Part shown: in pieces, positions 7,608 to 14,256 of the stretch
Layout of the letters: each line of letters opens with the position of its first letter
Numbering within the stretch: the first letter of the stretch is position 1
Assembly (NCBI GenBank): GCA_031429105.1
Contig: JANOYV010000012.1
Coordinates: 1-24,546, forward strand
From: JAKFWF01 sp031429105
GTDB taxonomy: Bacteria; Pseudomonadota; Alphaproteobacteria; Rhizobiales; Hyphomicrobiaceae
Length of the DNA stretch: 24,546 bases
Reading direction: 5' to 3'
Position numbers and translations under genes: made by a program
Notes under the pieces: generated by a model
Databases searched by the model: none
What the model was told of the DNA's origin: nothing
Seen by the model: only the letters and a program-made list of their open reading frames with translations

Positions 7608-7621
7608 TGAAAGCGCTTACA
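7608..7621. promoter_or_regulatory. Putative LacI-family operator
   Basis: TGAAAGCGCTTACA has the perfect AAGCGCTT core with the central CpG that GalR/LacI-family repressors recognise, and the flanking TG/CA bases keep the dyad. It sits in the 243-bp gap between divergent tauA and the LacI-type regulator gene, directly downstream of a candidate minus-strand promoter, a position that would block transcription start. Binding by the neighbouring regulator is inferred. Confidence 0.7.
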
Positions 7622-7651
7622 ATGTTGGGCCAGGATATGCGACGGTGTCAA
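7622..7651 (-). promoter_or_regulatory. Candidate promoter of the sulfonate operon
   Basis: On the minus strand a perfect TTGACA (7651-7646) is followed after 18 bases by CAACAT (7627-7622), a weak -10. The expected start falls inside the LacI-type operator, giving a leader of roughly 125 bases before tauA. The -35 match and operator position support the call; the poor -10 limits it. Confidence 0.45.
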
Positions 7652-7732
7652 TAGTGAGATATATTTGAAGGTTCGCTGACGACCGTTGCCGTTATCGCAT
7701 GAGCAAGAATTTGTTCTCAAAGGTACAGGGGC

Positions 7733-8767
7733 ATGACGCTCAATAACCCGCGCCGATCGCGGCTCGCTGAAGTCGCGCGATTTGCCGGCGTTTCGTCTGC
7801 AACTGCCTCGCGCGCGCTGACCAAGCCTGAGTTGCTCAGTGCAGCGACGCTGGCAAAGGTCAATCAGGCGATCAATACGCTGGGCTACGTCTCGCATGCC
7901 TCGGCGCGCGCGCTTGCGTCCGGTCGCAGCGGCATGGTTGGCGCGGTGGTGCCGACGATCCACAATGCCGTGTTTGCAAGGGCCATTCACAATCTGCAGA
8001 TGGGTCTCGCAGAAGGTGGCCTGCAATTGGTGGTGGCGGCCCACGACTACGATCCAGTGGTGGAAGCACGGGCGATCCGAATGCTGCTGACGCGCGGTGT
8101 CGACGCACTCGTTCTGGTCGGCGCGGAACGGCCGCGCGAGACGTGGGCGCTGCTCCGGGAGCATAGGGAGCGGGTCTTTCTGACCTACACATTCCACGAG
8201 GACTTCGACTCGATTGGCTTCGATAATGCTCAGGCCGGTTTTCTGGCGGCACAGCATCTGATCGAGTTGGGACATCGCAGAATCGGCTTTATCAGTGGAC
8301 CACGCCGCAGCAATGATCGCATGGCTCTGCGTCTCAAAGGTGCGGTCGATGCTTTGACGAAAGCCGGGCTCGAATTGCCGCGCGCGCTGGTCTCGGAGCA
8401 GGAGTTTTCGTTGTCGGGCGGCAAACGCGGCGCGGCCCAATTGATGGGGCTCGCCCGGCCGCCGACGGCACTACTCGCAAGCAACGATCTTCTTGCTGCC
8501 GGCGCAATGCACGAGCTTGGCGAACGCGGCCTCGACATCCCCGGTGACGTATCGGTGATCGGCATGGAGAACCTCGATATCACAGGCTTCACCAAGCCGA
8601 TGCTGACGTCGATCCAGTTGCCGACCGAGGCGATTGGCACCGCAACCGCACACCATATCCTCGCACGTCTGCGCGGCGAAGACGCGGCGCGGCGCATTGA
8701 GTTTCCCGTGGCCCTGGTTCGCCGCCAATCTACGGGCCCGGCGCCACGGACAGGTCGCCGAGCGTGA
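7733..8767 (+). CDS. LacI/GalR-family transcriptional regulator
   Basis: A 344-residue regulator. The N-terminal helix-turn-helix (LAEVARFAGVSSATASRAL, about residues 11-29) is followed by the LacI hinge segment INTLGYVSHASARALASG, which inserts in the minor groove at the central CpG. The remainder is a periplasmic-binding-protein-like effector domain (GMVGAVVPTIHNAVFARAIH, then HRRIGFISGP, then ALLASNDLLAAGAM and VIGMENLD). Divergence from tauA and the operator between them point to local control of the sulfonate operon, with an imported substrate or intermediate as inducer. No sugar genes are adjacent, so this is an unusual LacI-family context. The ATG has AAAGG nine bases upstream. Confidence 0.9.
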   Translation: MTLNNPRRSRLAEVARFAGVSSATASRALTKPELLSAATLAKVNQAINTLGYVSHASARALASGRSGMVGAVVPTIHNAVFARAIHNLQMGLAEGGLQLVVAAHDYDPVVEARAIRMLLTRGVDALVLVGAERPRETWALLREHRERVFLTYTFHEDFDSIGFDNAQAGFLAAQHLIELGHRRIGFISGPRRSNDRMALRLKGAVDALTKAGLELPRALVSEQEFSLSGGKRGAAQLMGLARPPTALLASNDLLAAGAMHELGERGLDIPGDVSVIGMENLDITGFTKPMLTSIQLPTEAIGTATAHHILARLRGEDAARRIEFPVALVRRQSTGPAPRTGRRA

Positions 8768-8837
8768 AGTCGTGCTAAATTCTGAAATTGTTGGGTCGGC
8801 TAACTTGCTGATCCTTATAGTTAGCAGGAGCAGTGCC

Positions 8838-9303
8838 TTGAGCCGCGCAGAAATCTTGCAATCCGGCAACGTTGCCGTCGTCACTGGTGCGGCACTCGGC
8901 ATCGGTCTTGCCATGTGTAAGCGATTTGCGCAGGTCGGGACTATCCGTCGTCATGGCCGATTTGCCGGGACCCGATCTGGACGCAGCGTATGAAGTCGTT
9001 CGCCAACTATCTGCGACCGGCAGCCGTGCTGTGCGCGCCGTGCCAACAGACGTGAGCGATCCGCAGCAAATTGATCGACTTCACAACGCCGCGTCCGACG
9101 CTTTCGGCATGGTCAATGTTCTTGTCAACAATGCCGTGTCGCGGGTTGAACGAGGTATCAATGCCGATCTGACGGATTGGCGACGGGTGATGGAGGTCAA
9201 TGTCTGGGCGCCGATCCAAACAACGCGTGCGTTCCTGCCGGACATGATCGCATCGGCGCATCCGGGCCGGCGGAGAAGTGCGGGTTCTGCCACAAGGCAT
9301 TGA
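8838..9303 (+). pseudogene. Short-chain dehydrogenase/reductase, frameshifted and truncated
   Basis: A TTG at 8838, with AGGAG upstream, opens a frame carrying the SDR cofactor motif TGAALGIG. Near 8939-8942 the homology jumps to the +1 frame (an apparent extra base in GGGACTA), continuing with LSVVMADLPGPDL, the conserved D of PTDVSDPQQ, LVNNAVSRV (NNAG-like) and MEVNVWAPIQTTRAF. The frame then degenerates after about 9265 and stops at 9303, before the Ser and YxxxK catalytic residues. Roughly the first half of an ordinary 250-residue NAD(P)-dependent oxidoreductase survives. It follows the LacI gene in the same direction and may be a relic of a catabolic gene once controlled with it. Confidence 0.8.
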
Positions 9304-9676
9304 TCTTTCTTCGTGGTCTCCAGTCCAACGATGATCGCCGCTTTCAGTTGCACGAGTGATATTGTTCGCGGCAGTGTTGAAGCAACCCTTTATGCATGGG
9401 TTGTGACGTTGATTGGGCTGGCTTCGCCCGTTGGTCCGATGATCATTATTGGACGGGAAGTGATCCTCGGCTACGAAAGTGATGAAACCACCGGCAGGGA
9501 AATCGCAGGCCACATTGAAGCTTGCCAAACTAAGGACTGTCCTGATCTCATCGGTCGAATGATCGAACGGCCTGGTGTGTCGGACGTCGCCGACGTCGGA
9601 ACGTGGACGATGCACCGGCGTTGGATTGAAGCGGGCCTTCGCCCTTGATCCGACAAGCATGTGGGAAGCCAACGGA
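9304..9676. other. Gene-less stretch between the SDR relic and the phosphotransferase fusion
   Basis: Open frames exist on both strands here, for example a plus-strand frame from 9313 to 9648 with hydrophobic and charged runs, but none has a recognised domain, good ribosome site or clear family resemblance. The longest minus-strand frame is largely the antisense of the SDR relic. It is best read as decayed DNA joined to the truncated SDR. I see no convincing FNR box, terminator or repeat in it. Confidence 0.5.
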
Positions 9677-11269
9677 ATGAATTTGCAACATGGAGCCGGG
9701 GGCAGCAACGACGTCGTCCAGACGGAAGTCATCGCGTTTTTGCGAGAACCTTCGTCGTGGCCTGGCCCCCCAAGTCACGTTGACCTAATCGAGACCCATG
9801 GTGCGCTGGTCTTTTTGGTCGGGGATCATGTATTCAAGATTAAACGCGCCGTGCGGTTGCCCTATCTCGATTTTTCTACCCTGGCCGCACGCTATCAATT
9901 TTCGAAACGCGAGTTCGAGATAAACAGCCCCCACGCGCCCGAGTTATATCGCGGGGTCGTCGCAATCACGCGCGAAGTCGATGGGCGGTTTGCTGTGGAG
10001 GGCAAGGGCACACCCGTCGAGTGGGCCGTCCTCATGCGCCGATTCGATCAGGATCAGCTGCTTTCAAGGATTGTCAAAGAGCGTGGCATTGATGATCCGA
10101 TCGCCATGGGACTAGCCGATGCGATCATCGTGTATCACGGTTTGGCGCCCGTTAAGTTCGGCACAGTGGACCCTGTCGATGGAGTTGCCCAGTCCATCTA
10201 TGCTGCTTTGTCACTTCAAACCGATAACCGGCTTGTTGAAGCGGCTGATCGCTTTCTGGCGGCCGTGCAGGTGCAACTCTCACGAAGTGCCGGCATTCGG
10301 CGAGACCGCGCCGAGGCCGGATTTGTCAGGCGCTGTCACGGCGATCTGCATCTGAACAACATCGTGCTTTGGCACGGCGTCCCTCTTCCCTTTGATGCGA
10401 TAGAGTTCGATGAGGCACTGGCGACAATCGACACATTGTACGACCTAGCCTTCCTACTCATGGATCTGGAGCGTAACCACGCGCGGTCTGCAGCCAATGT
10501 CGTACTCAACCGCTACCTGTGGCGCACTGGTCAAGCGAATGACCTCCGGGGCCTTGCAGCTTTACCCCTGTTCCTTGGTTTGAGAGCTGGTGTGCGAGCG
10601 ATGGTCGCGCTCGATCGCGCCCAGTTGGTCGCCAAACCTGATGCTGGGATCATTGAGCATGTGCTGGCTACGATGGCGCTTGCCGACCGCTGTCTTGATC
10701 CGCCATCGCCGAGGCTGATTGTTGTTGGTGGTTTGTCTGGCACAGGAAAGACCGTGCTTGCTGCCGGTCTCGCGCCGCTTTTTGGCGCGGCACCTGGGGC
10801 GCTGCATCTGCGTACCGATCTTGAACGGAAGCGCCTGGCAGGTGTTGGTGAGCTGGAGCGATTGCCTGTCAGCTCCTACACGGAAGAAGCATCTCAGACC
10901 ATTTATCAGAACCTGATTTCACAAGCTCGACTTGCGCTGAGCGCCGGTCACAGCGTTATTCTGGACGGAGTGTACGCGCGGGAAGTTGAGCGCTGTGCGC
11001 TAAAGTCGTTGGCTTGGGAATTCGGCATTTCGCTTGAGGCGATCTGGCTTGAAGGGGATCAAAGTCTACTTAAGTCGCGGGTCGCATCACGTGTCGGCGA
11101 TGCATCTGATGCTACACCAGATGTGGTTGATTTCCAGAGCCGGATTGATACGGGACCGATCATCTGGCATCGCATCAACGCGAGTAGGTCAAAGGCAGAC
11201 GTGTTGGCGGACGTGAAACGCGTACTCGGCAGTATGAGTGGTGATCCAGTCTTATCGCCACGCGATTGA
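9677..11269 (+). CDS. Aminoglycoside-phosphotransferase-like/P-loop kinase fusion protein
   Basis: A 530-residue two-domain protein. The N-terminal half is an APH/kinase-like domain with a Brenner motif HGDLHLNN (H221 onward) and a downstream metal-binding acidic segment (FDAIEFDEALATIDTLYDLAFLL). The C-terminal part is a P-loop domain with Walker A GGLSGTGKT (K358) followed by RTDLERKRLAG and SVILDGVYA, resembling small-molecule kinases such as gluconate or zeta-toxin-like kinases. The ATG at 9677 is preferred: a longer open frame from 9575 lacks a ribosome site. Proteins with this architecture are annotated as bifunctional APH/ATP-binding proteins; M. tuberculosis Rv2004c, of this type, belongs to the hypoxia/NO DosR regulon. 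The substrate is unknown, and antibiotic resistance should not be assumed. Confidence 0.85.
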   Translation: MNLQHGAGGSNDVVQTEVIAFLREPSSWPGPPSHVDLIETHGALVFLVGDHVFKIKRAVRLPYLDFSTLAARYQFSKREFEINSPHAPELYRGVVAITREVDGRFAVEGKGTPVEWAVLMRRFDQDQLLSRIVKERGIDDPIAMGLADAIIVYHGLAPVKFGTVDPVDGVAQSIYAALSLQTDNRLVEAADRFLAAVQVQLSRSAGIRRDRAEAGFVRRCHGDLHLNNIVLWHGVPLPFDAIEFDEALATIDTLYDLAFLLMDLERNHARSAANVVLNRYLWRTGQANDLRGLAALPLFLGLRAGVRAMVALDRAQLVAKPDAGIIEHVLATMALADRCLDPPSPRLIVVGGLSGTGKTVLAAGLAPLFGAAPGALHLRTDLERKRLAGVGELERLPVSSYTEEASQTIYQNLISQARLALSAGHSVILDGVYAREVERCALKSLAWEFGISLEAIWLEGDQSLLKSRVASRVGDASDATPDVVDFQSRIDTGPIIWHRINASRSKADVLADVKRVLGSMSGDPVLSPRD

Positions 11270-11557
11270 CCCCGGGGTGCGCATTGATCCGTGTCATTGC
11301 CAACGGACAACCGCCTCGTGAAAGCGCGCGCGCACATCGTGCAGAGCCGCATGTGTCTTCGCTACTTGCGAAATTCACTCACTCCGACGTATCAGCAACT
11401 TAATCACCAGCAAAGTTTGAGGCGTCTTCGACACGCATTGCGATGCAGCTCCAAGTCCTGGCAGGACGCGGCGTCGTGACGGTTGATGCCAATCAATGCT
11501 GAGCGACGACGCAGGGTGTTGTTGTTGTTCGCGGTCCAGCATTCAGGAGTGTCAGTC
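11270..11557. other. Non-coding stretch containing an FNR/FixK box
   Basis: No credible gene lies between the kinase fusion and 11557; together with the doubtful small frame and leader after it, about 500 bases separate the fusion from the PNPOx gene. Short frames on both strands have no family signal. The only clear element is the consensus FNR/FixK box at 11483-11496, listed separately. A weaker half-match, TTGATCCGTGTCAT, is at 11284-11297. Confidence 0.5.
11483..11496. promoter_or_regulatory. FNR/FixK-type binding site, perfect consensus
   Basis: TTGATGCCAATCAA matches the FNR/FixK palindrome TTGAT-N4-ATCAA at all ten positions. The centre is 11489.5. No good -10 is found at the class II distance on either strand, so the target is uncertain: possibly the short frame at 11558, or an additional upstream site for the PNPOx gene 282 bp downstream. 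Confidence 0.65.
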
Positions 11558-11662
11558 ATGAAATTGAGCCGACGCGTTCGGTTCGGATCTTTTGGTGATG
11601 AGTGCATACGGGCGTTCGCGGTTTCGCGAGTTCCTGCTTGGCGGCGCGTCCCGGCATGTTGA
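11558..11662 (+). CDS. Possible 34-residue basic small protein
   Basis: An ATG preceded by AGGAG at eight bases opens a short frame that begins MKLSRRVRFG and stops at 11662. It is Arg-rich, with two cysteines, and has no recognised family. It lies between two FNR boxes, 62 bp after the first. The ribosome site is the only positive evidence; it may equally be a chance frame or a relic. Confidence 0.2.
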   Translation: MKLSRRVRFGSFGDECIRAFAVSRVPAWRRVPAC

Positions 11663-11693
11663 ACGACATGAACCGGCTTGCCCTGATGTCTCA

Positions 11694-11734
11694 TTGATCA
11701 GGATCAGTGAAGGCGAACCAATCGCTTGTATAAG
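11694..11734 (+). promoter_or_regulatory. FNR class II promoter of the PNPOx-family gene
   Basis: TTGATCAGGATCAG (11694-11707) matches nine of ten bases of the FNR/FixK palindrome; TATAAG at 11729-11734, in an extended TG context, is a good -10. With transcription starting about 11742, the box centre (11700.5) lies at -41.5, the textbook position for oxygen-regulated activation. The gene's AGGAGG ribosome site follows at 11760-11765. Confidence 0.75.
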
Positions 11735-11771
11735 TTTGGGCCTCACGTTCACCCGCCACAGGAGGCCTATC

Positions 11772-12218
11772 ATGGACCAAGAGGTGAAGGCCAAGATCCT
11801 CGATATCTTATCGAGACAAAACGACATGACGATTGCCACTATTCGCGAGGATCGGTATCCGCAGGCAACCACCGTGAGCTACGTGCACGATGGTCTCGAA
11901 ATCTATTTTGGCTGTTCGACCCGGTCGCAGAAAGCGCACAATATCGCGCGGCACAACAAGGTCTCGGTGACTGTGACGCCGGCCTACAGTGACTGGAGCA
12001 ACATCCGCGGTCTTTCGTTAGGTGGCGTTGCCGAGCGGGTCACCGCACCGTCGCAAATCACTATGGTCGAGGCGTTGTTTTTCCAGAAGTTCCCGTTTGT
12101 CGCACAATACGCGCCGAATGATCGGGGAGACTTACTGCTGTTCCGCGTCGTCCCCAAGGTGATCTCGGTTCTGGATTACAGCCAAGGGTTCGGCCATACC
12201 GATCAAGTGATCATATGA
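11772..12218 (+). CDS. Pyridoxamine 5'-phosphate oxidase-like (PNPOx/split-barrel) flavin-binding protein
   Basis: A 148-residue protein of the PNPOx-like split-barrel family. The opening (MTIATIREDRYPQATTVSYVHDGLEIYFGCS), then TRSQKAHNIARHNKVSVTV and LGGVAERV, follow the usual beta-barrel order with the flavin- or F420-phosphate-binding segment. The length is typical for the small stand-alone members, which bind FMN, F420 or haem and reduce small molecules; they are not necessarily vitamin B6 oxidases. AGGAGG six bases before the ATG indicates strong translation, and the upstream FNR promoter indicates induction at low oxygen. The substrate is unknown. Neighbouring cytochrome, globin and nitrate reductase genes suggest a role in anaerobic or nitrosative stress metabolism. 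Confidence 0.8.
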   Translation: MDQEVKAKILDILSRQNDMTIATIREDRYPQATTVSYVHDGLEIYFGCSTRSQKAHNIARHNKVSVTVTPAYSDWSNIRGLSLGGVAERVTAPSQITMVEALFFQKFPFVAQYAPNDRGDLLLFRVVPKVISVLDYSQGFGHTDQVII

Positions 12219-12239
12219 GACTCGTTTCCGCATGCCGGG

Positions 12240-12575
12240 TCACTTCACCCTCGGCACTTGCAGTGATTGCAGGTAGGCTAGAATGCCATCGATTTCATGC
12301 GGGAGAAGCTGAAACTCAGGCATGTTGGGGTGACCGGTAACGATGCCTTCAGCGAATGCCTCTGCAAGTGTCTTGATCGGGTACTTTTGCGATAGCAGTC
12401 GAAATTGTGGTGCACCTTTTAAGGCACTCTCACCAGTTGAGCCGGTCGCGCGGCAGGGTGCACAGTACAACTCGACAATGGTCTGCCCCCGCGCCACGTT
12501 CGCGCCTAACGCCACTTCAGGCATGGCAGTACCCAAGAGCCATAGCGTTCAAACAGCGATGGCATGCGCCAACTT
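12240..12575 (-). pseudogene. Small cytochrome c, decayed (stop in signal peptide, CxxCR haem site)
   Basis: The frame from 12536 to 12240 encodes a class I cytochrome c-like domain ending GILAYLQSL, with a distal methionine in HPNMPEF. However, the haem-attachment motif reads CAPCR instead of CxxCH (CGC at 12452-12450, one transition from CAC), removing the proximal haem ligand. Upstream, the same frame gives a signal-peptide-like stretch KLAHAIAV-stop-TLWLLGTA, interrupted by TGA at 12551-12549, and no start codon with a ribosome site precedes it before a TAA at 12578-12576. Two independent lesions indicate loss of function. It is divergent from the intact cytochrome at 12750 and resembles it, so it may be a degraded paralogue. 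Confidence 0.65.
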
Positions 12576-12749
12576 TTAACCCACAGTCTGTCGGATAAGA
12601 TCGTCTCCCAGAGTTGCGTGTCCGGTTGTTGCTGATGACCTGACATAACTGTGCCGGGCGGCTGTCCATTTGATACACCGCAATTTGCAACTACGCAGTG
12701 CATGCAACGATGTCCTCATGCCAGAACGGCAGGTGCAAGGGTTCATGAT

Positions 12750-13181
12750 ATGAATGGCGCAAAGCAATCTAGCCTTCATCACATCTTGGCTATGCCCGCT
12801 TGCTTGGTTTGCGTAACGCTTACTTTGGCCAGTTCAGCGCACAGCCAGGACATTGCCGCTGGATCATCCGCCAAGGGCGCGCTGTTGACTGACAGGCTCT
12901 GCTCGAACTGTCATATTTCCGATGATCAGTCGCGGCTCGCCGTGCCCGTTGGAATTCCGACATTGCGTGGAATTGCCAATAAGCCGGGGCAAACCGGCAT
13001 GCACATTGTAGGTGTCTTGATGGCGCCACATGCGCCCATGCCGAACATCAGTCTGACGCGCGATGAAATTGGCGATGTCATCGCTTACTTGCAGTCACTA
13101 AGAGACGATCAGACATCGCCACCGCTGTTGCCACGGCCACAGGAACAGGCACCAAAGCCGAAGTATCCGGAACCGACATAG
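12750..13181 (+). CDS. Periplasmic mono-haem cytochrome c
   Basis: A 143-residue secreted cytochrome. A basic N-terminus and hydrophobic core (ILAMPACLVCVTLTLASSA) form a signal peptide, probably cleaved near AHS-Q. The mature protein has the haem-attachment site CSNCH, a distal methionine in HAPMPNISL, and the closing helix DEIGDVIAYLQSL; it ends in a Pro-rich tail (about 20 residues) that may be a flexible linker or membrane-proximal tether. The ATG at 12750 has AAGG at nine bases; a longer frame from 12651 lacks signal-peptide character. It is likely a soluble electron carrier, perhaps to a nitrogen-oxide reductase or oxidase elsewhere. The specific partner cannot be read from the sequence. 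Confidence 0.85.
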   Translation: MNGAKQSSLHHILAMPACLVCVTLTLASSAHSQDIAAGSSAKGALLTDRLCSNCHISDDQSRLAVPVGIPTLRGIANKPGQTGMHIVGVLMAPHAPMPNISLTRDEIGDVIAYLQSLRDDQTSPPLLPRPQEQAPKPKYPEPT

Positions 13182-13244
13182 TCGACTGTGCATCGACTGT
13201 GGGACATCTCAAAGCAGCCGGGCTTGGTTTGAAGCCGTGTGGGT

Positions 13245-13712
13245 TTAACTCATTGCGGGCAACCGTTCCCCCATGGCGAGCATGACGCCGCGGTGGGTCG
13301 CTACCCCTAACTCAAGGCTCTCTGCGATCATCCGGGCTTTCTCGATGAAAAGGTCGGCGGCAGCCGGCGGGCAAACCTCTCTGGCCGTTTTGACAAACAG
13401 TGCCAGCCATTGGTCGAAGTGACTGGCATCGACCGGCAACGCTGCATGCTTCTGCATCGGTCGCCCGTGATAGCGCCCGGTCATCAATGTCACGGATGAC
13501 CAGAACGCGCACATGCGCTCAAGGTGCGGCTCCCACTCCGAGATCCGCTCGGCAAAGACTGGCCCCAGGTCCGGATCGAGCCGTATCCGATCATAGAAGC
13601 TATGAACGAGGCTCTGGATCATGGCTTCATCAATACCGGTCCGCGCTGTTACTTCGGCCGTGAATGCCGCGCGCCGCTCCGAAGCAGCGTCCCGCCGCGT
13701 GTCTTCACTCAT
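13245..13712 (-). CDS. Group III truncated haemoglobin
   Basis: A 155-residue globin of the truncated group III type. Visible features are the IQSLVHSFYDRIRLDPDLGPVF opening of helices A-B, the FWSSVTLMTGRYHGRPMQKHAAL region in which the proximal-region histidines lie, and HFDQWLALFVKTAREV, which is characteristic of this group. The ATG has GAGG six bases before it. Such proteins bind oxygen or nitric oxide, and the Campylobacter member Ctb responds to nitrosative stress; NO detoxification or sensing is plausible beside a nitrate reductase cluster but is not shown by sequence alone. It lies 51 bp downstream of the DUF6455 gene in the same direction and may be cotranscribed with it. Confidence 0.85.
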   Translation of the reverse strand: MSEDTRRDAASERRAAFTAEVTARTGIDEAMIQSLVHSFYDRIRLDPDLGPVFAERISEWEPHLERMCAFWSSVTLMTGRYHGRPMQKHAALPVDASHFDQWLALFVKTAREVCPPAAADLFIEKARMIAESLELGVATHRGVMLAMGERLPAMS

Positions 13713-13763
13713 TGCAACCTCATAGTGCGCATTCTTTTATATCGCTGATGGTGCCACGAGGCA

Positions 13764-14168
13764 TCAAGCTGGAAAGTGACCTTTTAGTCTTACCAGCGAC
13801 TCCAGTGAGATGGCATTCGGGCAATAGGACTTCCAGCCCTTGTCTTCTGGTCTGCTCGCAAGATCGCTTTTGCAACCCTGCTTTTCACCACAAGCAGAAC
13901 ACGTCCTTTGCAGGTCCTTCATGAGTCCCTGGGCGACCCGCTCCACATCGGCTCGGGACAGTCCAAGCAAGGCCATGCGGTCATAGAGGAGGTCAGCTGA
14001 TTGCGGTCCGCGCGAGGCAATGGCCGTTAGATCCTCGGCTGACATACCACATTCTTGCGCGATCCGACTGAGTTCGGAACTGTCCAGCCGCGCCAACTCT
14101 TGGTCCTGCGCTTGCCACCATTGGCGCAGCCGCACAAGAAATGCATCAATCGCTGGATTCATAGACAT
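13764..14168 (-). CDS. DUF6455-like small Cys-rich protein
   Basis: A 134-residue protein with a helical N-terminal half and a C-terminal Cys group: CSACGEKQGCKSDL followed 17 residues later by SYCPNAISLESL. The pattern C-x2-C-x5-C...C could bind zinc or an iron-sulfur cluster; no catalytic motif is seen. The middle part (SADLLYDRMALLGLSRADVERV) is the usual core of this small alphaproteobacterial family. The ATG has GGGAG seven bases upstream. An FNR-type box lies at 14243-14256, so low-oxygen control is likely. Location between the globin and nar genes suggests a role in nitrogen-oxide respiration or stress, which is an inference; no function is known to me. Confidence 0.7.
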   Translation of the reverse strand: MSMNPAIDAFLVRLRQWWQAQDQELARLDSSELSRIAQECGMSAEDLTAIASRGPQSADLLYDRMALLGLSRADVERVAQGLMKDLQRTCSACGEKQGCKSDLASRPEDKGWKSYCPNAISLESLVRLKGHFPA

Positions 14169-14242
14169 GGAGCGCTCCCACTATTGAAGATTTGGGGTGG
14201 ATTACACTGCGCCCATGCCGCACCAATTTGTCTGCCGCCGCC

Positions 14243-14256
14243 TTGATCTAAATCAC
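14243..14256 (-). promoter_or_regulatory. FNR/FixK-type box upstream of the DUF6455 and globin genes
   Basis: On the minus strand GTGATTTAGATCAA matches nine of ten bases of the FNR/FixK palindrome and overlaps the DUF2478 stop codon. A -10-like TGTAAT lies at 14206-14201, which would place the box near -55 rather than -41.5. It could drive DUF6455 and globin separately from the long nar transcript. Confidence 0.6.

Noticed and set aside
7562..8440. Minus-strand 292-codon frame opposite the LacI gene
   Set aside because: Composition is Arg/His/Gln-rich as in antisense shadows, and the plus strand carries a complete LacI protein.
9007..9732. Minus-strand 241-codon frame across the SDR relic
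   Set aside because: Half of it is the mirror of SDR homology, with no family signal in the rest.
9677..11269. Aminoglycoside resistance gene
   Set aside because: The APH-like fold is shared by many kinases, the C-terminal P-loop domain is not a resistance feature, and no resistance context is present.
11284..11297. TTGATCCGTGTCAT as an additional FNR site
   Set aside because: Eight of ten positions, no promoter elements nearby; could be chance in a region with better boxes.
12234..12255. Imperfect stem GCCGGGT...ACCCTCGGC between convergent PNPOx and cytochrome genes as a terminator
   Set aside because: The stem has a bulge, overlaps the cytochrome 3' end and has no T-run.
12670..12683. 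TTGATACACCGCAA as an FNR site for the intact cytochrome c
   Set aside because: Only one half-site matches well and no convincing -10 follows at the class II distance.
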